Counted from the stretch's first letter, positions 1 through 10,564 are shown. The stretch is DNA of 64,000 nucleotides from Phytophthora colocasiae (GCA_018806915.1 JAGKQI010000102.1:310001-374000); one strand, 5' to 3'. Made by a program: numbers and translations. The notes: generated by a model from the letters alone, not told the origin.

Positions 1-1
1 G

Positions 2-1051
2 TTCCTTTGCAACGCAGTGACTTGCATATTGGATTCAGATATCAAGGAGTTCACAGCCTCTGGAATGGAAACTACGATCTACCCACGCGTACAGGCGCTT
101 TCGATCTGTATCAACGACGAAGGAGGCGAAGAATTAGTAGTGGACTCCAAATACTACGAACCAAGTCAACTGTACCAGTCCTGTGACCAGCGATCGAACA
201 CGTCAATGATTATTGTCAGCGTAGGCAAACGAATTGAAGGTGACTCACTTGAATCTAGTTCAGAAGAAGGCTATCCTGCCCGAGTTGTTAACGCTCGGAT
301 AGTTTACTCGCTTTCTGTGGGGCGCTTGGCATGGACGCTGGAGGACCTGAGCGATACTTATGGCGCCGAATGTGCGAGTACAACTGGCTGTCGCGGAATT
401 AGATTCCAGTTAGAAAGTGGAGACAACTTGCTGGTGAGTGAACACGCCATTCGGATGAGTTCTCTGAGCCCTATCAATTTAAACGCGAACTTCTTTTCGG
501 TGGGAGACTCGCAATGGAAAATATTGGCAGGGACAGTGAAGGAAATGCGTGGAGCTGGAATGGACAAAGAGAGCAGACCAGCACTAATTGTTTTGCCACG
601 TAATTTTAAGCGAGCAGATAATTCAATCGCAGAGTACATGCACCCGCAGGCCTGCGAGATACTTCTCGACAAGTATCTAAATCATGTCGAGAAAAACCAT
701 CTTTATATTGAGCACACACTGCAGCCTGCGTACACGGCTGGGTTCTACTTCATTTTCCAGAATGCAGTGGTAACCAAGCAGGTGCCATCAAATATGAGTG
801 TGTTCTCTACCAAGTCATCGCTGGCGTTTCTGGGGAATATCCAAGAGATGAACGTTCAAGCATCGATTCCAACAACAAATCTGCTTCTTGCCGTCGCAGG
901 CTGTATCGCTGTGCTTATAGGTGGTGTTATTATCGTCATTTTGGGGAAACGTGGAGAACAAACACTCCTTGAACAGGGAACTGCAGCACAGCAGCTGAGG
1001 CGATCTCGAACCCAGACAAGTTCCCTCCATTTCTGCTACGCATGCGATTGA
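2..1051 (+). CDS. Partial single-pass membrane protein of unknown function
   Basis: The reading frame is open from the left edge, so the true start lies outside the window. About 290 residues of predicted extracellular or lumenal sequence carry several Cys and possible N-glycosylation sites (NTS, NSI, NMS). A strongly hydrophobic segment follows (LLLAVAGCIAVLIGGVIIV, about bases 875-935), then a short basic cytoplasmic tail. This is the layout of a type I membrane protein. I do not recognise a family. The end is uncertain: the frame stops at 1051, but from about 1021 the neighbouring frame stays open to a TAG at 1195-1197 with plausible coding composition. A small intron or a frameshift may therefore give a longer tail. 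The gene is convergent with the GH1 remnant on the minus strand. Confidence 0.6.
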   Translation, partial: FLCNAVTCILDSDIKEFTASGMETTIYPRVQALSICINDEGGEELVVDSKYYEPSQLYQSCDQRSNTSMIIVSVGKRIEGDSLESSSEEGYPARVVNARIVYSLSVGRLAWTLEDLSDTYGAECASTTGCRGIRFQLESGDNLLVSEHAIRMSSLSPINLNANFFSVGDSQWKILAGTVKEMRGAGMDKESRPALIVLPRNFKRADNSIAEYMHPQACEILLDKYLNHVEKNHLYIEHTLQPAYTAGFYFIFQNAVVTKQVPSNMSVFSTKSSLAFLGNIQEMNVQASIPTTNLLLAVAGCIAVLIGGVIIVILGKRGEQTLLEQGTAAQQLRRSRTQTSSLHFCYACD

Positions 1052-2221
1052 GAGATCGAGTGGGTGAAGAAACAGAAGCGCTGGTGGATTCGCTTCAGTC
1101 CTTGCAGACAACACAAAAGACTTTATTGTTGGTGGGAAGTGAGTCATCCAAGATTGTGGATTCCACAACACAAACAACAGAATGTACTTACATATAGGAA
1201 ATGGATAAGCAAAATTGGTAAATTCGCTATGAAACATTTACACGCACAACGAAATTGTGTGAACTTACAGATACGTAAGCCACTTTTCATCCTCCGGCTC
1301 CGCATCAAAACACCCCGTTGTCGCCAAATTCGCATACCATTTCGCAGCTGTACGAGCCGTGCGATTCAAATATGTCGATGGAACCGAGTAGACGCCCTTG
1401 TCACCGATGTTTTCAGGGAAATCGACGTAGTATAGCCCGTAACGAGGCGCGTAGGAACCCCATTCGTAGTTATCCAGTAGACTCCAAGCGGTGTAGCCGA
1501 TGATAGGGATGTTCTCTTCGTAGATAGCGTGATGAACCATCTCCAAGTGAGTACGGTAATACCACAACTGGTCCTGGTTATCGATGGTCTCGTTGCCACA
1601 CCATCCGTTCTCAGTTAACAGTAGATCTGCGCTCGTGTCGTATGAGTGTGCCCAACGAATGTACTCGATGTAGCTAGGCGGGAATCCAGAGTGATCGGTG
1701 CAACTGGTAGGGTTTGCAATACTCCCCGATCCGATGACCGAAGCGTTGTGCACTTGGGAGCTATCCACCCCCATATCCGCAAAATATCCATCCATTAGAC
1801 TTGAACATTTGGTTTCTGAGTGGTTTGAGTCACAATAGGTGATGAGGTTGGAGTAGTAGTGGTTGATCATGATGAGATCGTATGAACCCTTTACAAGAGC
1901 AGCTTCTTCGTCAGTGAAATTCGGGAGACGATTTCCAACACGTTCGCGCATCATGGGCGGATAGTCACCCGTGGTAAGTGGGGCGAGGAACCAGCCCGAA
2001 TTGAACGAGTTGAAGCGCTCAGCAGCCTCCACATCTGTAGCCACAGTATCGTCGTAAGGAATACCGAAACCAGATAGAACGAGACCAATACGAGCGCTAC
2101 TCTGGACAGTTCCCTGCTCTTGAAGCGTTCGGAATAGCGCGACCATTTCAGCATGAGCTAAGAGCAAATTGTGCGCGGCCTCATACTAATTGCTGTCTGT
2201 TCCAACGTAGATGTAGAAGAT

Positions 2222-2229
2222 GTACATGT
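2222..2229. repeat. Candidate target-site duplication, left copy
   Basis: GTACATGT is repeated at 4475-4482. Keeping only one copy joins the two GH1 halves in frame, which supports a target duplication. Confidence 0.7.
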
Positions 2230-2243
2230 GGTTGTCTTTTTTG

Positions 2244-2272
2244 CGGTTCCTATTTGGTGCAGGTCTTGGATT
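2244..2272 (+). repeat. Left terminal inverted repeat of the MULE
   Basis: This sequence matches the reverse complement of 4424-4452 over about 29 bp with roughly four mismatches, sharing GTGCAGGTCTTGGATTT. Weaker similarity may extend outward to 2230. Confidence 0.75.
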
Positions 2273-2429
2273 TGGATCTCGACGATTGTGAGACCGAATC
2301 GCAAGACCTGATCAAAACAACCATTTCGTTTGAACTTAGCCAGAGAGTGTCTTGTTTCCTTTAGAACAGAGCCCCTTATACAGTTTGATCTATCACTACG
2401 ATACCAGCAATGAGGCGTACGACCTTACA

Positions 2430-4391
2430 TTACTCGTCGCTGGGCAGATTTACCTTCTCAGGCAACATGAACTTCTCTCGGCGATGGGGCGCCCTGGCAT
2501 GGTTGGCTGAAATGTCCTGAAGAGTTTGCACATGACGACGGGCAAGGACTTCAATACCTGCCACAAACCTTGGTAGGCTGGGATGAGGAGGGAATGCGCC
2601 ATTAAGTTCTCGATTGAACCGTTCAAGTGGATTGTTAGTTCGTGCAACAACCTGTTTGTTCAGACCATCCACGTTCCACAAGTCTGGAGTGTAGCGTAGC
2701 ACCCACTGCTTGTGAAAATACATCTAAAAGGCATCCCACTTGTTCTCGGAGTAAGGAATCCCATCGATCTCACATTGTTCGCGAATCAACTTCCGAACGT
2801 AGTTGATCCCTTGAGTAGCTACCTTAGCTCTGTCAATGACAGCCAGTGTATCAACGCAACCAGGTGCCACTGCAATCTTGATTTCAGGTGCAGGGATTCT
2901 TTCCCTTTTCATCGCCGCAGCAAAGCTTGTTTAAAATGAAAGTAGCATCCACTCACCCTGGCATCCGGAAATTGAGTGAGAACGGCCTTGAGTAACCCTG
3001 CCTCGAAGTCACAAATGACGGTGGCTGGGTCGAGCTTTTGATTATTCGCTTGAATCACATGATCAATGACATTCCAGTACATGTCAGACTCCTTAGAACT
3101 ACATAGCACGTAGAACGCAGGTAGATAGCAGTCAGATGCTTGATCGTGCACCATAATTACGACGCATTGGTAAAATGGTCGTGGAACACAACGGAAAGTC
3201 CCATCGATAAACAGCGTAACACCCTTGTATTTCAGCTTGTCGATGAGTGCGGGATGCCCCCAACCTATCAGACGCTCAACACCAGTACCATTGGAACTCT
3301 TATCGGCGTACACACGGTGAAACTGGAAAAAGCTCATGGCAGTCCCTTGTACCATAGAGAGAGGAGGGACTTCTACCAGTCCGTGCATGAAACCACCAAA
3401 GTACTCTCGGCGCGTGCGATACACTTGTTGGTGGACTTGTTCACGGGTTAATCCATGTACAGCAACGTTATCAGACGAATAGAACTTGTCACGCATGCTT
3501 TCCCACACTCGCTCAGCCGCCATGGACAGGTTTTGAAGCACCATGTCGACAACAGCATCCTTCATTTCCTTTTCCACGTTGCGAACGTTGGGGACGACGA
3601 CACCCAAATGGCATACATGCTCTCGAAAGTTTGTAAAAGCCATGTGTTTAATCGTGAAGTCCACGCGGCCTTTGCATTTCACCTTCCGACGATAGAAACT
3701 ACATCTGTAGGATACTTTCTTGGATGATGTCCCCGCCTTTGTATACTGGAAACCGTTGAGCATGATGACGCCCTGATACTTTGTTCGCACGGCTTCGCTA
3801 CTCTCAACTGTGATGCCAGGAGAGCTTGAATGTACCCCACCCACTGATGCAGCAGATGACGCTGGGATATCAAGTGTCGGCTGAGGTTGTGGAACGCTGG
3901 GGGAGGGAGCGGCTTGCATTGCAAGTTGAGGTGACGACGCTATGGGCACGTGCGATGGAGTTGGCTGCCACGATGTGTGCGGTGACGGCAGAATGGAGGG
4001 AACTTCTGGATGAAATAGCTGGGATGATGTCGGTGGAGACTCTGGAGGAGGGGGAATATCGTGGATGCGGGCGAAGAAACCGCTAGTGACACGGGAGAAG
4101 TTGGTGGCGACGGCGAGGGAGCGAACGTGAAGCACGAGGCTGACAGAGACTCATGCTCGGAGACTGTAGTCGAAGATGAGCTAGCGGATGAGGAGGACGT
4201 TGTACATAGTTCCATTTCTAGCCTTCTCTTTGTCCGTCCTTCCGGAGATGAAAGCACAGCCTTTGTCGCCTTCGAGCGATGCTTCTGTGCCTTGGAGGTG
4301 CTGTTCGACTTCCCCATGACCGCCTCTCCAGAGGGTGACTGCTTGCTCACTGCGTCTCCAAATCGGAAGTGGGCTGTTGGCTGAGATCCAT
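2430..4391 (-). pseudogene. Degenerate MULE transposase with FLYWCH-like zinc finger
   Basis: The likely start is the ATG at 4391 (MNGSQPTAHF). A Ser/Pro-rich N-terminus leads into a FLYWCH-like zinc finger (YRCSFYRRKVKCKGRVDF..EHVCH). The MULE DDE core follows: first Asp in LFIDGTF, second in VICDFEAGLLKAV, a CYFHFKQAL motif, and the NPLERFNREL region near the C-terminus. MULE transposases cut and paste the element using this DDE triad. At least three lesions are visible. The frame shifts near 4080 in the Ser/Pro-rich part, and again near 2908 just after QALLRR. A TAG at about 2724 replaces what is usually Trp in the family's FW.YF motif. It is not functional as it stands, so movement would need a source in trans. 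Confidence 0.85.
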
Positions 4392-4423
4392 TCATGAGTT
4401 CAGAAAAAAAGTCCACCGAGGGA

Positions 4424-4452
4424 AAATCCAAGACCTGCACAAAATAAGACCT
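4424..4452 (-). repeat. Right terminal inverted repeat of the MULE
   Basis: It is the inverted partner of 2244-2272. It lies just upstream of the transposase reading frame, where MULE promoters usually sit. Confidence 0.75.
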
Positions 4453-4474
4453 GTTTAAAAATCTACCGTACATG

Positions 4475-4482
4475 GTACATGT
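4475..4482. repeat. Candidate target-site duplication, right copy
   Basis: GTACATGT is identical to 2222-2229. A further GTACATG directly to its left makes the exact boundary slightly ambiguous. Confidence 0.7.
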
Positions 4483-5098
4483 AAGACAGCGGCTCGTTGA
4501 CTGTCGACCAGAACTTGACTTTCTGGCCGAATTCAGTGAAGATCAGCTCTGCGTAGTCCTTAAAGTGGTCGATAATAGTCGTGTTGAGGAAATCACCAGC
4601 ACTGTAGAGCTCAAGAGGCATATCCCAATGGAACAGTGTCAATAGAGGCTCAATACCATTGTCAATCAGGTCGTCCACAAGTGAATGGTAGAACGCGAGA
4701 CCCTCTAGGTTAGGCTGCATACGTTGCAGTGTGCTATTCCACGTCATGGCACGCGACCATGAAATGGAGAAACGCATGGAGCCGTAGCCGTCGCTCTTCA
4801 TCGTTTGGATATCGCTTTGGTATCGATGGAAAAAGTCGTCGGCGACGTTGGCGCAATTTGGGAATGAGCCGCTGCCGCAAATTTCATCCCAGACACTTGG
4901 TGTACGTCCTGTTTCGTTCACTGCACCTTCGACTTGGTACGCTGCCGTGGCGGAACCGAATAGGAAGTTGGAGGGGAAGCACTTGGTCGCATTAGCAGTG
5001 CTTCCAGACGATGCCACAGCCTCAGTCGTCCTTGTAGTAACGAGAGCTGCAAACCAGCATAGGGACAGCCCGAATGCACGTAGTCCGAAGGAAACCAT

Positions 5099-5717
5099 CT
5101 CCGTAATGTTGACGTTTGCAGTTGCAGGTAAATGGAGAAGTGAATACAATCGCCCTGCTCCACCCTAGTTCGTTTGAATGCTACAGTACGCGAACAAGGG
5201 CAATCATCACGCTCGGGGAGTTTGCGCTCGGTATTGACTTGCACCTTGGTTAGTTTTGGTCACCTTCAACGAGATCATTCAGGCCGTGGTTGAACTTATT
5301 GTGGCTGCACTCAGCAAAACCTGTCTATGAGGATTCCGGATTGCACAGGATCAATATGATGACTAAATAAGTGTTATCAACGGGCTTGATTCTTTCCCGA
5401 ACGCCTGGCATGACTTACAGCTTGCATGCTACTGTATGTATGATCCTGTGTCATTCTTGAAGAATAGTTCTATCAGCGAAATCAACACTGTTTTGAGAGG
5501 TCCGTCCTTACCTTCTTGAAGCGCCATCTACAGTCGCTGGCTTCAATGCCAAGCACCGGTTGAAGCATCAGCGCAACCGGAATGAAATTCTTGCTCAAAG
5601 TAAGCAGAAAAATTAATACAAATAAAATCAGTACGTGAAACAATGCCAAACAAAATAGGTGGTAAAATCAGTACGTGAAATAACGCTGGACGTGTTGCAA
5701 CGTGTTCACTTTAAAAA
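5099..5717. other. Intergenic region between divergent GH1 and QSOX genes
   Basis: No convincing gene is seen. The region should hold both promoters. A short direct repeat, AAAATCAGTACGTGAAA, occurs at about 5625 and again at about 5664, 40-90 bp before the QSOX start. No further motif is claimed. Confidence 0.5.
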
Positions 5718-7172
5718 ATGCCTCGAACTCTCCTGCTATCCGCTGCAGCAGCGTTGCTCGGCTCTGGCTGGTTGCCCACCACCTCGGCGTTCGGGCCGAT
5801 GCGCCGCGATCGTGGCCCTCTCTTCACCACGTCAACGGTTGTGCGCACCCTGAACTCCAGCAATTTCGACTCCATGCTGGACGACACGCAGTCAGTTTGG
5901 CTCGTGGACTTTTACTCGCCGTGGTGTCCTCACTGCCGTCAATTTGGTCCTCAATGGGAAGAAGTGGCCAGTGTTTATGGCAGTGTGGACTCCATTCAAT
6001 TTGGTGCGGTGGATTGCACCAGACAGAACGAAATTTGCGACCGAGAGGACGTGCACGCTTACCCAGGAGTCAAATTGTACCATGTAAGCGAGGAAGCCAT
6101 TACGATGCCCCACGTAGGCAACGTGTACGCCCGACACGTAGCTAAATGGCTTGAAGAAACATTGAAGGAGCATGGTATGGGGCCACTAATTGATGTTGAC
6201 AAGGTGTATCCGAAGAACCCACTGCGCGACGATCTGAAAAAGAAGGAGTATAAGTTCGGGGACCCGGTTGAACCATTATATGATGATCGATCGGAAGATA
6301 TGCAGTTGAAAAGGTTGAAAGATGCAGGAACGACGGCGTTGTTCATATTGGAAGATGGTTTTTTCATGGGCACTACCATTTTGGCTGAGGAGAGGTATGA
6401 GGCAGCAGTGACGTGGGTAAAGACACTAGCAGGGGCTTTTCCGATGAAAGAGAACCGTGCTGCGTTTGCAGTGCTTGTGGACATGATGAAAGTCAAGGAA
6501 CAATGGAAGCAGAATGAATGGTTGGACATGCTGGAAAACTGGAAATCTTCAGTAAACGAGAAGAGTTATCCTGCGAATTTGTTTGCGAATAAGGATGATT
6601 TGGCTTTGTGTACAACGTACACTTGTGGGCTTTGGACAGTATTCCACAGCTTGACAGTGACTGGCGTCGAGAATTTGAAACCGAGTGAGATCATGTCTGC
6701 TATCCGTCTCGTTGTTAAACACTTTTTTGGTTGTGAAGAGTGCAAACGGCATTTCCTAAAGGCGAATCCTGATAGTGTGATCACGAAATTGGCTCTTCGA
6801 GATGAAGATGGACCTCAAGCGGTTGCCCTATGGATCTGGACCATGCATAATACTGTCAACAAGGTTCAGGGAAAAGCGAGGTGGCCAACGAATTTATCTT
6901 GCCCCAATTGCTACACCAACACCGATGAACCACAATCACTGGACCCGAATCAATTGAATGACGAAGACATTGTTGCATACGTCAGGAGGGTCTACAAGAT
7001 TGAAAGCAACGTCAACGTCAGCTTCCAAACAGTAGGAACATCGTCATGGTTCTCAATGGGGGCTCTAGCCGTTGTCGGCCTGCTATTCGTTATCTGCCGC
7101 ACATTTTTCCAGCAACACAAGCACCGTTTGATAGGCGTAAAATCATTGAAAATGCGCGACCATATCGCATAG
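5718..7172 (+). CDS. QSOX-type quiescin sulfhydryl oxidase, copy 1
   Basis: This single-exon gene encodes 484 aa. A signal peptide (about residues 1-24) leads to a thioredoxin domain with the active site WCPHC at 69-73. The C-terminal Erv/ALR domain has CTTYTC (298-303), the redox-active CEEC (339-342) next to FAD, the FAD-binding LWIWTMHNTVNK segment and a distal CPNC (395-398). A membrane segment lies at about 447-462, with a short tail ending MRDHIA. QSOX enzymes make disulfides in secretory proteins and pass electrons to oxygen through FAD. The length and order match the family. It is divergent from the GH1 remnant and convergent with copy 2. The family call is firm, the substrate unknown. 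Confidence 0.93.
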   Translation: MPRTLLLSAAAALLGSGWLPTTSAFGPMRRDRGPLFTTSTVVRTLNSSNFDSMLDDTQSVWLVDFYSPWCPHCRQFGPQWEEVASVYGSVDSIQFGAVDCTRQNEICDREDVHAYPGVKLYHVSEEAITMPHVGNVYARHVAKWLEETLKEHGMGPLIDVDKVYPKNPLRDDLKKKEYKFGDPVEPLYDDRSEDMQLKRLKDAGTTALFILEDGFFMGTTILAEERYEAAVTWVKTLAGAFPMKENRAAFAVLVDMMKVKEQWKQNEWLDMLENWKSSVNEKSYPANLFANKDDLALCTTYTCGLWTVFHSLTVTGVENLKPSEIMSAIRLVVKHFFGCEECKRHFLKANPDSVITKLALRDEDGPQAVALWIWTMHNTVNKVQGKARWPTNLSCPNCYTNTDEPQSLDPNQLNDEDIVAYVRRVYKIESNVNVSFQTVGTSSWFSMGALAVVGLLFVICRTFFQQHKHRLIGVKSLKMRDHIA

Positions 7173-7284
7173 AGATGTTCTACAACTTAGAGGTAATACC
7201 ATTTCGTGTTTTGCGTTGATCGATTCACAGGAACTGGCTCAACGAGAACTTTGGAACCAGGCAGTGAATTAGTGCGAGCTTAGT

Positions 7285-8754
7285 TTAGTCGGTCTTTTCG
7301 GTCTTGGGGTTCTTTTTGGAGCGCAGCATGAACGGTAGTAAAAGCAGCACAGCCAATACGACCATTGTCACCGATCTGTAGCGTTGCATTATGGACATGG
7401 AAGCTTTCCACACGCCATTGAAAGAAGCGTCAAGGAAGAAGAGATCTGTGTCCTTATGGCCAAAGATTCTCGTCACGTAGGAGAGGATTTCCTCTTCGTG
7501 TAGCCGTGTAGGGTTTAAATCCAGAGGTTCTCCGTCATTCACGTAGCACGTAGGGCAGTTCTCCAGTGTCGGCCACTGGTTGTACTTCAGCACCTTATTG
7601 ACCTTATTGTGCATCTTCCAGATCCAAATAGCGACAGCGCGAGGACCCTCCGCATCACTCTGAGCCAACTTCTCAAGCAAACTTTCCGGGTTAGCCATCA
7701 TGAAGTGTCGCTGACACTCTTCACAACTGAAGAAATACTTGACAAATAGTCGGATAGCTGCCATAATCTCGCTAGGTTTCAGCGCGGTTTCTGACTTGAC
7801 CTCGCTGACGCTTAGCGTGTGGAACAGCGTCCACACACCACACGTGTACGTTGTGCAAAACGCCCAGTTCTTCTTCTCACTCGATTGAAATAAATTCGCT
7901 GGGAAGCTGGTCTCCGTTGCGTTCTTCTTCCACTCTGTCAGCAATATGTTCCATTCTGCTTGTTCCCACTTTTTCTGCTTTTTAATTGCACCAGAAAGCA
8001 TCGTCAAGGCTTCTCTGTTCCCTGTCATTGGGAAGGACTCGGCCAATGCTTCCACCCACTTCACAGCTGCTGTGTATCTTTCTCCTTCCAGCACCGTCGT
8101 ACCTACATAGAATCCGTTCTCAAAGGTGGACACTGCTGCGATTCCTGCATCGTGCAGCCTTTTATACTTCATCTCCATACTCTGATCATCGAGCACCTTT
8201 TCAGCAGCCTTGGACGCCGGCTCTGGCTTGGTAGGAGTACCCATCTCACAGCCATTGTTGATCTTCTCGATATGTGCATCAATATCTTCCGTGCCAGCAC
8301 TGGTTTTCATGCCATGTTCCTGCATCTGTTCCTCCACCCAGGCAATGACAGTGTTCGTGTTTCTACGGTTCTGAGGGGGCATTTTAACTGGTTCGGAGCT
8401 CTCTGGAGGCACGTGATACAGCTTAATGGTCGGATATCCCATGATCCCTTCGTTGTTGCACACTTGACTGTTCTGTGTGCAATCTACTGCTGCAATGTTG
8501 ATATTGGCCTTGTCAGCGTAAAAGGCTGCAGCTTTTTCCCACGCTGGAGCAAACTGACGGCAGTGTGGGCACCAAGGCGCGTAGTAGTCCACAAGCCACA
8601 CTGAACTTGAGTCTTTGAGCATTGCAGCGTGACTTTCACTATTGAGTGTGCGCACTTGGCACTGTTCAGTGGTGAAGAGCGGACTGTTGTCCCGCGCCTG
8701 GCGAGCAGACGCCACAGCGGCCATCGCCGCCAATAACAGCGTCATGAAGGCCAT
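7285..8754 (-). CDS. QSOX-type quiescin sulfhydryl oxidase, copy 2
   Basis: The gene encodes 489 aa, with a signal peptide (MAFMTLLLAAMAAVASA) and a thioredoxin active site WCPHC at 61-65. The Erv/ALR domain has FCTTYTCGVWTLFH, FFSCEECQRHF, IWIWKMHNKVNK and a CPTC pair. A C-terminal membrane segment (about VVLAVLLLLPFML) is followed by a Lys-rich tail. It differs from copies 1 and 3 at the C-terminus, which ends KTEKTD rather than MRDHIA. It probably acts in ER or Golgi oxidative folding like its neighbours. Stops of copies 1 and 2 face each other about 110 bp apart. Confidence 0.92.
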   Translation of the reverse strand: MAFMTLLLAAMAAVASARQARDNSPLFTTEQCQVRTLNSESHAAMLKDSSSVWLVDYYAPWCPHCRQFAPAWEKAAAFYADKANINIAAVDCTQNSQVCNNEGIMGYPTIKLYHVPPESSEPVKMPPQNRRNTNTVIAWVEEQMQEHGMKTSAGTEDIDAHIEKINNGCEMGTPTKPEPASKAAEKVLDDQSMEMKYKRLHDAGIAAVSTFENGFYVGTTVLEGERYTAAVKWVEALAESFPMTGNREALTMLSGAIKKQKKWEQAEWNILLTEWKKNATETSFPANLFQSSEKKNWAFCTTYTCGVWTLFHTLSVSEVKSETALKPSEIMAAIRLFVKYFFSCEECQRHFMMANPESLLEKLAQSDAEGPRAVAIWIWKMHNKVNKVLKYNQWPTLENCPTCYVNDGEPLDLNPTRLHEEEILSYVTRIFGHKDTDLFFLDASFNGVWKASMSIMQRYRSVTMVVLAVLLLLPFMLRSKKNPKTEKTD

Positions 8755-9049
8755 TAAGTTGTTGGTAGATTAGCTAGAGGTTGGACACGTGGAGCTTCCG
8801 ACCCTTTTGATACTGTACTGACATCAATCAGACGTACTATGGCGATCGTCTAGCACAGATACGCAGTCATTTCGGCTTCAAGGACATGCGCTCTTTTTGA
8901 TTGAGTTCGGAAATAAGCGAGTGTTCGAGCGACATTCACGTCACAATTTGATGATGTCGGTGATTCAGCTGATAAACGAGAAAAAACAAGAATTGTTTTT
9001 ATGGTTAAGACGATCACTCGACCAACCAATATTGAAGAAGGAATGTTTG

Positions 9050-10564
9050 TCATGCTATGTGATCCCGCATTGTAAGTGTCTTCCTATCCAAGGTACGATA
9101 TCTCCTCGTCTTGTAGGCCACAGTCATCAGAGCGAAGAATCCCACAACCATCAGCATTGCGTTAAAGCCTTGAGTGGATGACCACAAGGCGAAAAGCGTT
9201 CCGTTATATGCAGCATCCATGGCGTAAATCTCATCATCATCGTGTGCATATGCACTTGTAACGTACGCTACAATTTCTTCTTCATGGAGCCGCACGGGGT
9301 CTAATGAAATTGGTTCACCATTCTCTACGTAGCAGATTGGACACGCTGCCTTTGAAGGCCACTGCTCCTTTTTGAGGACTTTGTTGACGGTGTTGTGCAT
9401 CTTCCAGATCCAAAAAGCAACTGCATGCGGTCCCTTTCCGTCGCTAATGGCCAACTCATTGATGATACTCTCCGGATTCAACGCTAAGAAATGTTCCCGA
9501 CATTCCTCACACCCGAAAAAGTGTTTCACGTACATTCTGATAGCCGCCATAATCCTGCTCGGCTTCCAAGGTTGAGTCACAGATTTCTTACTAACTTTCA
9601 CCTCAGTCACCGTTATACTGTGAAACAGAGTCCATAGTCCACACGTGTAGGTTTTGCAAAACGCCCAGCTCTCATCTTCGCTGGACACGAACAAGTTCGA
9701 TGGAAAAGTCTTGTCACTCGCCAACTGCTTCCACTTGTTCATCAACACCTTCCAATCGGCATGGTTCCAGTGGTTACTCGTCTTCATTGACTCCACCAGA
9801 AGCTGAAGTGTCTGTCGATTCTTCTCCATAGGAAACGACGCCGCCAGCGCTTCCACCCACCTCAATGCCACATCGTATCTCTCTCCTTCCAGAACATTAG
9901 CTCCCATAAAGAACCCGTTCTGGAACGTTGATACGGCTGCAATCCCGGCGTCATGTAGTCGTTTGTACTTCATCTCCAGTGACTGGTCATTGACAAGTTC
10001 CTCGTCACCGCTATTCACTGCAACACCGTCATTCCTGAAATTCTTCAAGTGAGTAGTTAAATCCTCCAAATTCACTCCAGACTTTATACCGTGCTCCTCC
10101 ATGCGTCTCTCAGCCCAATCAATGACAGACTTGCTGTTTCTAGCACCCCTGGGCATCATTGCCGACTTCTCGGCGTCTGCTGGGACGTGATGAAGCTTCA
10201 CTCCTGGATACCCGTAGATGTTCTCGTTGTTGCAGATTTCGCTGTTCTTAGTGCAGTCTACAGCCCCCACTTGCACTTTGTCCGTCTTCGCATAAAAATT
10301 TGCTACTCGTTCCCACTCCGGGGCGAAGTGGCGGCAGTGTGGACACCACGGCGCGTAATAATCCACAAGCCAGACCGTGTCGGAATCCTTCAGCATGGTA
10401 TCGTAGCTCGCAATGGAGAACGAGTGCACTTGGAACGACTTTGTAAATAAGGGACTGGTATCGTGCTTCATAAGGGAGAAAGCTGACGCCGTCGACAGCA
10501 GCACCAAGAAGGCCGTTGCACATGGCACGAGCAGCGTCTTCAGCTGCAGCATCAGCCCTGTCAT
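9050..10564 (-). CDS. QSOX-type quiescin sulfhydryl oxidase, copy 3
   Basis: The first true ATG is at 10564, and the frame is open slightly upstream without another ATG. The protein is 504 aa. A signal peptide (LLVPCATAFLVLLSTASAFS) precedes a thioredoxin domain with WCPHC at about 73-77. The Erv/ALR domain carries FCKTYTCGLWTLFH, FFGCEECREHF, FWIWKMHNTVNK and a CPIC pair. A membrane segment near the end is followed by a tail finishing MRDHIA, shared with copy 1. It lies in tandem with copy 2 (295 bp apart, same strand), so at least one local duplication is likely. Shared residues suggest copies 2 and 3 are closer to each other in the thioredoxin half. Confidence 0.92.
   Translation of the reverse strand: MTGLMLQLKTLLVPCATAFLVLLSTASAFSLMKHDTSPLFTKSFQVHSFSIASYDTMLKDSDTVWLVDYYAPWCPHCRHFAPEWERVANFYAKTDKVQVGAVDCTKNSEICNNENIYGYPGVKLHHVPADAEKSAMMPRGARNSKSVIDWAERRMEEHGIKSGVNLEDLTTHLKNFRNDGVAVNSGDEELVNDQSLEMKYKRLHDAGIAAVSTFQNGFFMGANVLEGERYDVALRWVEALAASFPMEKNRQTLQLLVESMKTSNHWNHADWKVLMNKWKQLASDKTFPSNLFVSSEDESWAFCKTYTCGLWTLFHSITVTEVKVSKKSVTQPWKPSRIMAAIRMYVKHFFGCEECREHFLALNPESIINELAISDGKGPHAVAFWIWKMHNTVNKVLKKEQWPSKAACPICYVENGEPISLDPVRLHEEEIVAYVTSAYAHDDDEIYAMDAAYNGTLFALWSSTQGFNAMLMVVGFFALMTVAYKTRRYRTLDRKTLTMRDHIA

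Larger units (their letters stand above)
2230..4474 (-). mobile_element. MULE (Mutator-like) DNA transposon inserted in the GH1 gene
   Basis: About 2.25 kb interrupts the GH1 reading frame. It carries a degenerate MULE transposase on the minus strand. Near its ends are inverted repeats of about 29 bp (2244-2272 and 4424-4452, core GTGCAGGTCTTGGATTT). The sequence GTACATGT lies on each side (2222-2229 and 4475-4482), consistent with the 8-11-bp target duplications typical of MULEs. The exact outer ends are uncertain by a few bases, because the flanks repeat GTACATG twice on the right side. Confidence 0.8.
1265..5098 (-). pseudogene. Glycoside hydrolase family 1 beta-glucosidase, split by a MULE transposon
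   Basis: Two minus-strand blocks together form one GH1 enzyme. Block 5098-4483 has a signal peptide (from the first true ATG at 5098), the FLFGSATAAYQVEGA start of the GH1 barrel and the acid/base motif TVNEPLSY. Block 2221-1265 has LLLAHAEM, the nucleophile motif LLTENGW and the aglycone-side AWSLLDNYEWGSYAPRYGLYYVD. GH1 enzymes hydrolyse beta-glucosides with a glutamate pair, and both glutamates are present. The blocks are separated by a 2.2-kb transposon at 2230-4474 flanked by an 8-bp direct repeat. Across the repeat the two halves are in frame, but a TAG at 2186-2188 lies just after the junction. The gene is therefore doubly broken here. Upstream in-frame codons before 5098 include no ATG. 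Confidence 0.88.
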
